A stretch of DNA of 64,000 nt from Pyxidicoccus caerfyrddinensis (GCF_010894405.1 NZ_JAAIYA010000002.1:248001-312000); one strand, 5' to 3'; positions 17,576-27,700 are shown, numbered from the stretch's first letter. Translations and numbers: made by a program. Notes: generated from the sequence alone by a model not told the origin.

Positions 17576-18342
17576 GAGCCCTCCTCCTGGTGACCGAAGC
17601 CCTGCGTGCGCACCGCGTCCATGGCGCGCTCGCGACCCTCGGGTGACACCTTCCCGCTGCCCAGCGCGTTGCCGCCGCGCACCACCGCGTCCCCGGCGAT
17701 GGCGACGAGCGGCACCGTCTTCGTCTCTCCCGGCTCGAAGCGCACCGCCGTGCCCGCGGGGATGTCCAGGCGCCGGCCGTAGGCCTTCGCCCGGTCGAAG
17801 ACGAGCGCGCGATTGGTCTCGAAGAAGGGGTAGTGGCTGCCCACCTGGATGGGCCGGTCTCCCTTGTGCGTCACGCGCAGGGAGACGGCGTCGCGTCCCT
17901 CGTTGAGGACCAGCTCGCCGGGGAGCACGCGCACCTCGCCGGGCGGGCCCTCCTGCGTGGGGGCGGGCACGCTGAAGCGCTCGCGCGGGGGCACCGGGAG
18001 GAAGCTGCCGTAGAGGGCCAGCTCCAGGTCTCCGTGCTCGGCGACGACGGGGTGGTGCACCGTCACCAGCTTGGAGCCGTCCGGGAAGGTGCCTTCCACC
18101 TGCACCTCCGCGAGCAGCTCCGGAACGCCCTCCATCACCTGCGCGCGGCCCAGGAGGCGGCGGCCCAGGTCCATCAGCTCGGCCACGCCCCGGCCGTCAC
18201 GGATGAACTCCAGCAACTGGGTGGCGATGAGCGCCACCGCCTCCGGGTAGTTGAGCCGGACGCCTCGCGCGAGGCGCTTCTGCGCGAGGAAGCCGGCCTG
18301 GTGCAGCATCAGCTTGTCGACGTCTCGGGGGGAGAGGTGCAC
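17572..18342 (-). CDS. ureAB: Fused urease gamma-beta subunit (UreA-UreB)
   Basis: One frame encodes both small subunits in 256 residues. Residues 1-100 are UreA ([51 protein letters not shown]); about residues 125-235 are UreB ([51 protein letters not shown]). A Pro-rich linker joins them. The start is GTG 18342, whose product VHLSPRD matches the family start; the frame extends upstream to 18525 without family likeness. Gamma-beta fusions are known from Helicobacter and some other bacteria. The gene leads the minus-strand operon into ureC. Confidence 0.95.
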   Translation of the reverse strand: MHLSPRDVDKLMLHQAGFLAQKRLARGVRLNYPEAVALIATQLLEFIRDGRGVAELMDLGRRLLGRAQVMEGVPELLAEVQVEGTFPDGSKLVTVHHPVVAEHGDLELALYGSFLPVPPRERFSVPAPTQEGPPGEVRVLPGELVLNEGRDAVSLRVTHKGDRPIQVGSHYPFFETNRALVFDRAKAYGRRLDIPAGTAVRFEPGETKTVPLVAIAGDAVVRGGNALGSGKVSPEGRERAMDAVRTQGFGHQEEGS

Positions 18343-18514
18343 GCCCGCAGGGTAGCGCGCTGCGTCAGTTACTTCCAAGGTGAGCCGGCGTTCAGGTTCG
18401 GCGCCCGTTGCTGGCCGACATTCGGGAGGGGCCTGCCCCGGCGTGGGATGCCGCCGTGTCGAAGGAGGCAGCATCCATCTTGCCTGGGCGCTTCGCTCGG
18501 GCCACCCTGTCCGT

Positions 18515-19592
18515 GTGACGCGCAAGCGGACGACAGGCGCACTCTTGAATCCCGGTTACGACTCCGTCCTGGCTGATGCCGTGCGCCTGGTCGAAGCCGC
18601 GCGCCATGCCTCCTCTCGCTCGGTCAACGCTGTCATGACGGCAACCTACTGGGCGCTGGGGCGCCGAATCGTGGAGCAGGAGCAACACGGGCTTCGGGCG
18701 CCGCAACCTCTTCCAGATGCGGGCGTTCTACCTGGCCTTCCGCGAGATTCCGCAGTTGGCGTCATCGGGGGCCCCGTCCTCGCGGGCCCGGAGAAAAGTG
18801 CAGACGGTGTCTGCACTATCTCCCATCGAGAAGGCCCTCGGGGAAGCCACCTTTCCGCTCCCCTGGTCCCACTACGTCCGGCTGCTGTCGGTGCGCAGCC
18901 CGGAGGCCCGGCGCTTCTATGAGGCAGAGTCGCTGCGGGGCGGCTGGTCCGTCCGGCAGTTGGACCGGCAGATTGGAAGCCAGTTCTACGAGCGCACAGC
19001 TCTATCTCGGAACAAGGTGGCGATGCTCGCCCGGGGGGCGATGACCCGACCCGAGGACGCGGTGTCGCTCGAAGAGGAGGTGAAGGACCCGTACGTCCTG
19101 GAGTTCCTCGACCTGAAGGACCAGTACTCGGAGAGCGAGTTGGAGGCAGCGCTCATCGAGAAACTGGAGGAGTTTCTTCTGGAGCTTGGCGGTGACTTCA
19201 CCTTCGTGGGACGGCAGCGGCGCCTGCGAGTGGGGGACGAGTGGTACCGGATTGACCTGCTCTTCTTCCACCGCCGGCTGCGCTGCCTCGTCATCATCGA
19301 CTTGAAGCTGGGGAAGTTCACCCACGCGGATGCCGGGCAGATGCACCTGTACCTCAACTACGCGCGCGAGCACTGGACTCTGCCAGAAGAGAATCCTCCC
19401 ATCGGCCTCATCCTCTGCGCCCAGAAGGACACTGCGGTGGCGAAGTACGCGCTGGAGGGGCTGCCGAACAAGGTGCTCGCAGCCGAGTACCAGACGGCGC
19501 TGCCGAAGGAGCGCGTCCTCGCCGCCGAGATTGTGAAGACCCGCAAGCAGCTGGAGGTGCGCAGGACACACGGGGGGCCCCGTCGCAGTTGA
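18515..19592 (+). pseudogene. YhcG/DUF1016-type PDDEXK nuclease, broken by internal deletion
   Basis: The N-terminal YhcG part is read from GTG 18515 ([20 protein letters not shown], then AVMTATYWALGRRIVEQEQHG). Family sequence resumes in another frame at about 18688 (GFGRRNLFQMRAFYLAF) and runs to the stop at 19590-19592. About 20 family residues (the YGE-LL--L--DL region) are missing between QHG and GFGRRN and the frame changes, so this is an out-of-frame internal deletion. The C-terminal nuclease core is intact: FVGRQRRLRVGD, YRIDLLFFHR and VIIDLKLGKF, with Asp and D-x-K of the PDDEXK fold. An ATG at 18717 could still give a 291-residue C-terminal product. YhcG proteins often accompany restriction systems or mobile DNA. 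It sits between ureAB and ureD. Confidence 0.8.
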
Positions 19593-19946
19593 GAAAGCGA
19601 CGGGGGCTCCACGTCCGCGCCCGTCGCGTTTGCCGAGGAGGCCGCCTGCTACGTCGACACCTCCGCGTTTGACTACCTCAACCCCGGCTATTGCTGGGGC
19701 ATGGGCCCCTGGTCGGGCACGGCGGTCTTCGGCGTGCTCGGGCTCGACCAGACCAGCGGCCGCTACAATGTCATCTGGCTGGATGGGACCTGCGACAGCA
19801 CGTACTACACCGTGCAGGAGGGCTCCATCTGCATCCGTGACATCCACTGAGGTTCCACCACCCAGCGGGTCCAGGTCGTCGACACCTGGACCGGCATCGT
19901 GTCACCGATTCTCTACGCCACGGCCGAATACGAGACGAACAACTGA
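19593..19946 (+). pseudogene. Remnant of a small Cys-containing secreted-type protein
   Basis: Directly after the YhcG stop, in the same frame, the DNA encodes FAEEAACYVDTSAFDYLNPG, YCWGMGPWSGTAVFGVLG and a segment ending CIRDIH before a TGA at 19848-19850. The frame then continues for 31 more sensible codons (VQVVDTWTGIVSPILYATAE) to a second TGA at 19944-19946. There is no start codon or ribosome site and no signal peptide, and codon use is coding-like. It looks like the 3' part of a gene whose 5' end was lost and which then gained a stop. No family is recognised. Confidence 0.55.
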
Positions 19947-19955
19947 CGCCACGCT

Positions 19956-19985
19956 GGCCCCTGGCGCCAGGTTGCGCCAGGGGCC
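19956..19985. terminator. Perfect 12-bp hairpin (bidirectional terminator)
   Basis: GGCCCCTGGCGC (19956-19967) pairs perfectly with GCGCCAGGGGCC (19974-19985) over a 6-nt loop. It lies just past the remnant on the plus strand and 19 bp past the metalloprotease stop on the minus strand, so it can terminate both. No T-run follows. Confidence 0.7.
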
Positions 19986-20004
19986 GATGGGCGGGGCCGG
20001 CGCC

Positions 20005-23000
20005 TCACCCGCCCCAGCTCAAGGGCACATAGGCCTGGAGCTGGGAGCTCTGGGTCTGGGAGCCGTAGAGCGTGCAAGGCAGGTACGCATTCTGGGTGGT
20101 GTCCGTGTCCAGGGGACAGAAGTAGAGGTCGGTCCGCATGTTGCCCCACTTGTCCGTGGCATCGACCCAGACCGCGTAGCTCGTGTCCAGGTCCAGGCTC
20201 GCGTCGAAGAAGAGGTTGTAGAACCAGGGGGGCTGCGTCAGCGTGGTGCGGAACATGGGGTCCACGGCGAGCCCTCCCCGGAGGACGACAGTCTTTATCC
20301 CCCGAGGGTCGCTGATGGTGGAGACAGCAACCTGGTACGAGTGGCCGGAGCCGTACATGGTGAAGCCCTGGATGACGGGCGCGGTGTTGTCGGCGGTCAC
20401 CGTCCGTGACTCGGCGGGGCTCCAGGCCCCGTAGACGTCGAAGCACTGGAACAGCACCGGGTAGTCCCTGTCCGCCCGCGTGGTGGTGTCGACCACGAAC
20501 TCGTAGGGCGGCGTGCTGTCCGACAGTAGGACCACGCCGTTCTCCCGCATTTCGACGTGGTGCACGCCGTCGAAGTCGTTGCACTGCACGGTGAACTTCG
20601 GCTTCTTCGGCTGGGTGTCGTCGCGGGTGATGGAGGAGATGCCGGGGGGCGTGTAGACCTTGCTGAAGGTCGTCTGGAACTGGGTCAGGTTGCCGCAGTT
20701 GTCCCGGACCAGGGCCTGGAAGGCGTGCACTCCGACGGACACCGCCTCGGAGGCCATGACCACGACGTAGCCGGGCGTGGTGGGCTGGCCCACGAGGGTG
20801 CCGTCCACGTACAGGGCATACGGGTACTGGACGCCGCAGGTGTCGGACGTGCCGACGGTGAGCGTCATGATGCCGGTGTAGCCCTGCTGGGCGCTGAACG
20901 TCACGGCAGGGGGCGCCTTGTCGAGCGGCGCGGCCACGGTGGCGGTGCCCTTGTTCCCGAAGGAGTCCGTCACCTCCACGGTGAGGTTGTGGGGCAGCGG
21001 GTCCACCGGCGAGTACGTCGCCGAGTAGGGAGAGCCGCTGGTGCGGGTGGCGAAGATGAGTCCCTCCACCTTGAAATCCGCGCGGACCAGCGCTGAGGCA
21101 TCCGTCGCGGTGGCGCTGACGGGGAAGGGCGGGGTGGTGCCTCCACCCACGGTCAGCGTCACCACCGGCCGGGTGTTGTCCACGAGCAGGGCGTGGTTGA
21201 GGACGGTGACGTTGTTGAAGCGGTCGTACACCTTCGCGACCATGGCGTGGGTGCCGTCGCTCCAGGTGGAGGTGTCGAAGGTCTTGTCGTAGGGCGGGGT
21301 GAGCACCGTGGCCAGCAGCTGGGTGCCCTCGAGGAACTCGACCTTGAGGACGCCGGAGGGGTCGGTGGCCGTCACGCTGAGCAGGGGCTGCTTGGGCGTG
21401 CCCAGGCGGGACAGCGTGGCCTGGGGCCCCGACTTGTCGAAGGCGACGGTGACGGTCCGGGTGGCCGCGTTGTTCCAGCCGTCCCAGGCCTTCAGCTCGA
21501 TGACGTAGCTCGCGGTGGAGAGCGACGTGCCGGGGAACGTCTGCGTGAACTGCCAGTCCAGCAGCGCGTTCTTCAGCGAGGTGCCCCGCACGGACAGTTG
21601 GGCGGGCCGCAGGGGCTCGCTGGGAATCTGCCCGGTGTCGGTGACGCTGCCGGTGCACTGGAGGTCAAGGCCCACCTGCTGGCAGGACAGCGTCGTCTGC
21701 GGAGGGTCCACGTCGGGCCGGCCGCCCACGGCGATGGCCGCGAAGGCGTAGGCCACCGCCTTGCGCTGCTGCTCTCCGGTCACGCTGTCCTCCTGGCGCG
21801 CCACCTCGAGGGCCTGCTCCCGGGTCTGGAGGTAGTCCGCGCCCATGGGTATGGCCGCCAGCGTCAGCGCCCAGATTCGCGCCGCGCGCACGGGGCCGAT
21901 GCCGGCGAAGCCCTCGGGAATCCGCGGGCAGTTCTTCTCCGTCCAGCTCCCCGAGGAGGGCATGGGCTCACAGCCGTACGCGAGCCGCAGGAACATCAGG
22001 GAGATGGGGCCGGAGGACTCGTGCTCGTCCTTCCTGCCGATGCCATCGAACCACTCGTTGTAGGTGGGGATGAGGAGGTTGCGGGAGACCTGCCCGACCT
22101 GCTCGCCGAGGGTGTAGTTGGAGGTCTGGGGCACCATCTGGTCGATGGAGCCAGGCTGGCGTCCGCCCCTGATGGCATCCCGGGTGAGCTCGGTGAGGAA
22201 GCCGATGATGTCCCCCGTGCCCTCGCTGATGCCGTTCAGCTCGGTATTGCTGATGTCCGAGGCCATCCCGTCCGAAGAGAGCTCCGACCAGAAGAAGTCA
22301 TGCCCGAGCTCGTGGGCGAGGATGTCGGTCGCCGTCAGGGGGACGCGGTAAGGCTTCTGGGGGAAGGTGATGAGCCAGGTGTAGCCCACCAGGAGCTGCG
22401 GCTTGGTGGCACTGGGGGAGTAGTACGCGTTGGCGGCGGGGTAGTGGAGCCGGACGGGCATGGGCCTGCCGCGCCCGTTGGGCCCGTCGCGCTTGAGGAT
22501 GGTGTTGAAGAAGGTCCACGTCATGTTCACGGCGTAGAACGCGTCCACCGCCGCGGTCTCCCCGTTCACGCTGTCCGGTTCGTTGCTGGTGGTGAACACC
22601 TTCCCGTCGCCGAACCTCGGGGTGTAGCTGAAGTAGATGTCGGAGTCGGACGAGGTGCTCTTGAAGATGTTCCCGTGCGTGTCCCGGAGCTCGTACAGCT
22701 GCTCGCTCGAGTCGTAGAAGGTGAGGAACGAGTGGGTCCCGGAGTTGAGGCCGTACCCGGTGACGGTCCGGAAATCGCCCGCATCGAACCGGAGCGGGGT
22801 CAGCTTCAGCACCTGCCCCGACAGGGCGTCCACGTCAGCAATCCATGGCGTCTCGACCGGGAAGTCCGGGTCACGCGTGGACAGCTCCAGCCGGTAGACG
22901 AGCGTGAAGCCCGTCACCACCCGCTCGTAGTGCGCGGCGTTGGGCAGCGTGAGGGCCGCGGGCGGGGCATCCGCCCTGCGTCGGCGCTCCTCCTGGGGCA

Positions 23001-23394
23001 GCAGCACGAGCTGGGCGCCGGTCAGTTGCGCGGAAGCGTCCGCCAGCCGCTCCAGGGCGGCCTGTACCGCCTGCTCCTGCGTCACCCGGGGCTTCGTCTC
23101 GGCGCGCACGCCGGGCGCCAGCCGGGCGTTGGTGAAGTGCGTCTGGCCTTGCGCCGTCTTCGCCTCCAGGCCCCAGACGGGCACGCCCCGTAGTTGCAGT
23201 TGATGGCGCAGTCCCGTCCCGCCGGGCTTCTCCACCAGCGTCGCCTCGCGCAGGTCGAAGCCGCGCTCCACGGCCAGTTGCTCCGCGCGGGCCCGGGGCG
23301 TTGATTCCGGTGGCGCCTGTGAGTCCCCCTGAGTGGGCTCGCACCCCATCGCCAGGCACACGAGTCCCATCCACATCCAGCGGCTACTTCGCAT
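20005..23394 (-). CDS. Thermolysin-like (M4-type) metalloprotease lipoprotein with Ig-like repeats
   Basis: ATG 23394 follows GAGGGGGAAG and begins a lipoprotein signal (MWMGLVCLAMGC). The 1129 residues run: FTP/PepSY-like propeptide (about 30-200), a metallopeptidase domain with zinc motif HELGH at about 361-365 and a third-ligand region GISEGTGDIIG near 391, then from about 590 a long C-terminal half of four to five Ig-like or cadherin-like repeats (DNTRPVVTLTVGG, DKAPPAVTFSAQQ, DNTAPVIQGFTMYG). Such enzymes mature by removing the propeptide and digest proteins outside the cell, fitting predation; lipidation would hold this one on the surface. It lies between ureD and ureAB on the same strand but has no link to urease. 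Confidence 0.85.
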   Translation of the reverse strand: MRSSRWMWMGLVCLAMGCEPTQGDSQAPPESTPRARAEQLAVERGFDLREATLVEKPGGTGLRHQLQLRGVPVWGLEAKTAQGQTHFTNARLAPGVRAETKPRVTQEQAVQAALERLADASAQLTGAQLVLLPQEERRRRADAPPAALTLPNAAHYERVVTGFTLVYRLELSTRDPDFPVETPWIADVDALSGQVLKLTPLRFDAGDFRTVTGYGLNSGTHSFLTFYDSSEQLYELRDTHGNIFKSTSSDSDIYFSYTPRFGDGKVFTTSNEPDSVNGETAAVDAFYAVNMTWTFFNTILKRDGPNGRGRPMPVRLHYPAANAYYSPSATKPQLLVGYTWLITFPQKPYRVPLTATDILAHELGHDFFWSELSSDGMASDISNTELNGISEGTGDIIGFLTELTRDAIRGGRQPGSIDQMVPQTSNYTLGEQVGQVSRNLLIPTYNEWFDGIGRKDEHESSGPISLMFLRLAYGCEPMPSSGSWTEKNCPRIPEGFAGIGPVRAARIWALTLAAIPMGADYLQTREQALEVARQEDSVTGEQQRKAVAYAFAAIAVGGRPDVDPPQTTLSCQQVGLDLQCTGSVTDTGQIPSEPLRPAQLSVRGTSLKNALLDWQFTQTFPGTSLSTASYVIELKAWDGWNNAATRTVTVAFDKSGPQATLSRLGTPKQPLLSVTATDPSGVLKVEFLEGTQLLATVLTPPYDKTFDTSTWSDGTHAMVAKVYDRFNNVTVLNHALLVDNTRPVVTLTVGGGTTPPFPVSATATDASALVRADFKVEGLIFATRTSGSPYSATYSPVDPLPHNLTVEVTDSFGNKGTATVAAPLDKAPPAVTFSAQQGYTGIMTLTVGTSDTCGVQYPYALYVDGTLVGQPTTPGYVVVMASEAVSVGVHAFQALVRDNCGNLTQFQTTFSKVYTPPGISSITRDDTQPKKPKFTVQCNDFDGVHHVEMRENGVVLLSDSTPPYEFVVDTTTRADRDYPVLFQCFDVYGAWSPAESRTVTADNTAPVIQGFTMYGSGHSYQVAVSTISDPRGIKTVVLRGGLAVDPMFRTTLTQPPWFYNLFFDASLDLDTSYAVWVDATDKWGNMRTDLYFCPLDTDTTQNAYLPCTLYGSQTQSSQLQAYVPLSWGG

Positions 23395-23499
23395 TTGAAC
23401 TTCCCCCTCTATTTCCGGCCCACACACCTTGGCGTGCGGGCAGGCCCCGCATTGTCGTGGGGAGGGGGAAAAAGTTCCCTGCCGCGCCGCGTCTGGTGC

Positions 23500-24345
23500 C
23501 TACACGCGGCGGGCCCACGGGTCGTCGCCCAGCAGGGGCGGCAGGAAGGACAGCCAGGCCCGGGTGGCGCGCAGCAATTCCTCCACGGAGACGGCGGCGG
23601 CGCGCAGCAGCAGGCCGTCGGTACCGAGGGGACTGACAGAGGGAATCAGCGCCGCGCGGGAGGACACGGGCAGCGCGGCGAGCTGGGTGGAGAGCGACTC
23701 GCGCGCGGAGGTCAGCGCCGGGCCCAGGAGCAGCACGGAGGCCAGCGCGTTGAAGCGGCCCAGGCGCTCCGGGAGCGGTCCGTGTGCCGGGTCCAGCAGC
23801 CAGCGCTCATCCACGCGGGCGCGGCCGTCCACGCAGACGCGCAGCGTGGAGGTGTAGTGCGTGAAGGCCCAGCGCTCGCCGCTGGCGTCGCGGCCGGAGG
23901 TGACGAGGTCCACGAAGACGAGCGAGGCCCCGGAGGCGAGCCGCAGGTCGAAGGCCTGCGCGTACCGCGCGCCGGTGAAGCACACGGTGGGGTCCGGCAC
24001 CACGGCGAGCAGCGCGCCTTTCTCCACGCGGGCAGTGAGCTCGCTGCGGCAGCCGTTGGGCGAGCGGTAGACGCGGTTGGCGCCCTGGGTGGACAGCAGC
24101 GCGGAGGCGCCCGGCGCCACGTCCACCTCCAGCGAGACATGGTCCCCGTCCACCAGTCCGCCGCCCAGCGAGGAGGTGTACGCCCACGCGGCGTGGCCGT
24201 GGTTGCGCGGGGTGAGCAGCCGCAGCGGACTGTGGGCGAGCGCGGTGCGCACCACTGTGCGCGGGCCCACGCGCTCGAAGGCGAGCCGCGCGAAGCCGGC
24301 GCGTCCGGTGCGGGAGGGCGCCTCCGTGGGCGTGTGGGGATTCAT
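23500..24345 (-). CDS. ureD: Urease accessory protein UreD (UreH), separated from the operon
   Basis: The start ATG 24345 (MNPHTP) gives 281 residues, normal for UreD; a start at 24381 adds 12 doubtful residues. Family features include LLTPRNHGHAAWAYTSSLGG, GGLVDGDHVSLEVDV, ALLSTQGANRVYRS, VVPDPTVCFTGARYAQ and LVFVDLVTSGRDASGERW. UreD binds apo-urease and forms a tunnel through which nickel passes from UreG. In most bacteria ureD is next to ureA. Here about 5 kb with a protease and two broken genes separates it from ureAB, although the strand is the same. It must now be transcribed on its own. Confidence 0.95.
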   Translation of the reverse strand: MNPHTPTEAPSRTGRAGFARLAFERVGPRTVVRTALAHSPLRLLTPRNHGHAAWAYTSSLGGGLVDGDHVSLEVDVAPGASALLSTQGANRVYRSPNGCRSELTARVEKGALLAVVPDPTVCFTGARYAQAFDLRLASGASLVFVDLVTSGRDASGERWAFTHYTSTLRVCVDGRARVDERWLLDPAHGPLPERLGRFNALASVLLLGPALTSARESLSTQLAALPVSSRAALIPSVSPLGTDGLLLRAAAVSVEELLRATRAWLSFLPPLLGDDPWARRV

Positions 24346-24395
24346 GGCGGCGAGCCTGCGGCATGCCCGGCCGGCGCACAACGCCTGTCATGGCT

Positions 24396-24680
24396 TCATC
24401 GCGACGTGGAGGCCCTCTCCTTCATCGACTGCTCGGCCAGCTTGGCCTGTACCTCCGCAGCCAGGCGGGCGATCTCGGCCGCCTGTTGCGCGGCGGCCTC
24501 GGCCGCCTCTCGCGCGCGGCGCTGGATTTCTGCGGCGGCGGTGGACGCGTTCGGATTGACGGAGGCATGGCGAGTCCTCGGGGGCGTGCAAAGCAATGAC
24601 GTCGGGGGGCTCCACGTATGAGGAGCCAGCGTCCATGTCGCCGTCCCAGAAGTTTCCGTCCTCCCAGCCACCTCCGCCAC
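24396..24680 (-). CDS. Small helical protein, possible frameshift in N-terminal part
   Basis: The second half is a convincing charged, Ala-rich helix (AAAEIQRRAREAAEAAAQQA, then AEIARLAAEVQAKLAEQS) with strong GC3 bias, about 50 residues and coiled-coil-like. The first half in this frame, from GTG 24680, is poor (many Thr/Pro and no ribosome site). The neighbouring frame instead offers ATG 24636 with DAGSSYVEPPDVIALHAPED, which would join the helix if the frame shifted near 24572. The true gene may therefore be a shorter protein carrying a one-base change. It is divergent from the kinase gene. No family is recognised. Confidence 0.4.
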   Translation of the reverse strand: MAEVAGRTETSGTATWTLAPHTWSPPTSLLCTPPRTRHASVNPNASTAAAEIQRRAREAAEAAAQQAAEIARLAAEVQAKLAEQSMKERASTSR

Positions 24681-24729
24681 GCAACCGTCGGACAGGCCGG
24701 CTCTGGAATGCTGGTACGCTTGCCACCGT

Positions 24730-27700
24730 ATGACGGAGTGCCCGGCCGAGACGACGTTGAGCGACCTGCTGGCGGGGTTGCTGCCACCCGAGCAGAGGGC
24801 CGAAGTCCTGTCGCACCTCGAAGGCTGTGCCGACTGTCAGCGGGCCCTGGCCGCGGCAAGGGATGACTCCATCGTCTCGACGGTGGGGCCGGACATGTCC
24901 GCCGCGCCGCTGGAGCGAGGCGCCACGCTGTCGCGGTACGTGGTGCTGGAGCGCATCGGCGCCGGGGCCATGGGCGTGGTGTACGCGGCCTATGACCCGG
25001 AGCTGGACCGCCAGGTGGCCCTCAAGGTGCTGCGCCCCGAGGGACGCCAGGTGGAGGAGCTTCGGCAGCGCCTGGTGCTGGAGGCCCAGTCCCTGGCCCG
25101 CCTCTCCCACGCCAACGTCGTCTCCGTGTTCGACGTGGGCACGCACGGCGACTGCGTCTTCCTGACCATGGAGTTGGTGGACGGCGTCACCCTGGCGGAG
25201 TGGCTGAAGCAGCCGCGCTCCTGGCAGGAGGTGCTGCGCATCTTCACCGAGGCGGGGCGTGGGCTGGCGGCGGCGCACGCGGCGGGTCTGGTGCACCGCG
25301 ACTTCAAGCCCGCCAACGTCCTCGTCGGGCGGGACGGCCGTGCACGGGTGACGGACTTCGGCATGGCGCGTCCCCTCAATCGCGGGCAGGGGACGGCGTC
25401 CGCGGGCCCCGGCGTGGCCTCATCCACCGCCAGTCCCCTCACGCGCACGGGCGCGCTGCTGGGCACGCCCGCATACATGGCTCCGGAGCTGCTCGGCGGC
25501 CGGCGGGCGGACGCGCTGTCGGACCAGTTCAGCTTCTGCGTGGCACTGCACGAGGCGCTCTACGGCGTGCGCCCCTTCGAGGGCGGCAGCCTGGAGGAGG
25601 TGGCCCGTGCCGCGCTGGAGGGCCGGGTGCGCCCGGTGGCCCCTGGCACGAAGGTGCCTGCCTGGGTGCGCCGCGCGGTGCTGCGCGGACTGCTGCCGCG
25701 TCCCGAGGAGCGCCACCCGTCCATGGAGCCGCTGCTGGCGGCGCTCACTCCGCCGCCCCGGCGTGTGTGGACCCGGGTGGCGGCGCTGGCCGGTGCGGCC
25801 TGCCTGCTGGGCGCTGGCGTGGCGTACTCGGTGTCGCACCGGACCGAGGCGCGCTGCGCGCAGGAAACGGAGAAGCTCGAGGGTGCGTGGGGGCCCGCGC
25901 GGCGGGAGCAGGTGCGCGCGGCCTTCCTCGCCACGGGCGCGCCGGCCGCGGCCGAGGTCTGGGAGAAGGTGGCCGGGATGCTGGACGCACACGCCTCGCA
26001 GTGGCGCGAGCTGCGCACCGAGGCCTGCGTCATGTCCCACGAGCAGCCCGCGAGCAACGCGTGGCAGACGGCAACCTGTCTCGATGCCCGGCTGTGGCAG
26101 CTCGCCGCCGTCACGGACGTGCTGAAGAATGCGGATGCGCAGGCGGTGCGCAACGCGGGGCAGCTCACCGCGTCGCTCGAGGGGCTGGGGGGGTGCCGGG
26201 ATGCTCCGGAGCTGTCCACCCGCCCGCAGCCGCCGGACGCGCTCCGCCCTCGCGTGGACGCGCTCCGTCGCACGCTGGCGGACGTCGAGGCCCTGCGCGT
26301 CGCGGGGCGGTACGGCGAGGGGCTCGGGCTCACGTCCACCCTCCTCGGGGACATCCAGGGCCTGGACTACAAGCCGCTCGAAGCGGAGGTGCTGCTCGCC
26401 CATGGCGAACTCCAGGAGTTGAGCGGCAAGCCGAAGGAGGCGCAGGACACCCTCTACAAGGCCGTCTTCGCCGCCGAGGCCGGGCGCGACGACGAGACGG
26501 CGGCACGCGCGTGGACCTCGCTCATCTATGTGGTGGGCGTGGACCTCGCGCGCGCCGCGGACGTGGAGCGCATCGTCCAGCACGCCCAGGCCGCCGTGGA
26601 CCGCCTGGGGCGCGAGCGCTTTCCGGGCATCGCCGCGGACCTGCATCACCGGCTGACCCTGGTGCTGATAGGGCAGGGGAAGTACGTCGAGGCGGAGGTG
26701 GAAATCACGCGGGGGGTGGAGCTGGCGCGCAGGGCCTATGCCCCGGACAGCCTGCGCATGGCCCGGTTCCTCTCCGGGCTCGCCAGTGCCCGTCACCGCG
26801 TGGGGAAGTACCCGGAGGCGATGGCGCTGCAGCTCCAGGCGCTCGCGCTGTACGAGCACCACCTGGGGAAGGACCACCCGCTGCTCTCCACCTGCCTCAA
26901 CGGCCTCTCCAACATCTATGCGGCCATGGGCAAGGCGGACGAGTCCATCGCCACCCAGCGGCGGGCCATCGCCATCCACGAGGCCTCAGGGGCGCCGGAG
27001 CAGGCACGCTCGTCCCTGCTCGCCAACCTGGGCCTGCGGCTGCGGATCCTGGGCCAGACGGAAGAGGCGACGGCGCTCCAGCGGCGGGCGCTCGAGCTCG
27101 CCAAACAGAAGCATGGCCTGGACCACCCCCAGACGGCCGAGGCGCTGTCGAACCTGGGGCGGCTCGTCAGCGACGCGGACCACATCGAGGAAGCCCTCGG
27201 GCTCTACCGCGAGTCCCTGGACCACTTCGAGCGCGCCCTGGGGCCGGACTCGCCGCGCATCGCGACGGTGCTGCTCCACCGCTCCAATACCTGGCTCCGG
27301 GTGGGGCGCTTCGAGGACGCGCGGCGCGACCTCCTCCGGTTGCAGGCCCTCGTGGAGAAGGGCCAGGGCACCGACAGCGACCTGGCGGGGACGGTGCTCG
27401 TGCAGCTGGCGGCGGTGGACCAGCGCACGGGCGCGCCACGACAGGCGCTCGCGCGCTGCCAGCGTGCCCTGGCGATGCACGAGCGCGCCGGGGGCGCGGA
27501 CTCCCTGGACGTCGCCAGGGACGGGGGCTGCATGGGCGAGGCCTGGCTGCTGCTGGGCGAGCCCGAGAAGGCTTTGCCGCTCGTCGAGCGCGCCCGCGCG
27601 CGCCTGGGCACCTCCTCCTTCGAGGGCATGGACACGGCCTGGTTCACCTTCGTCCTGGCCAGGACGCTGCGGGCGCTGAAACCTCCGGACCGCGCCCGCG

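Noticed and set aside
18515..24345. A transposon or insertion sequence inside the urease locus
   Set aside because: No transposase gene, terminal inverted repeats or target duplications were found around the inserted genes, so simple IS insertion is not supported.
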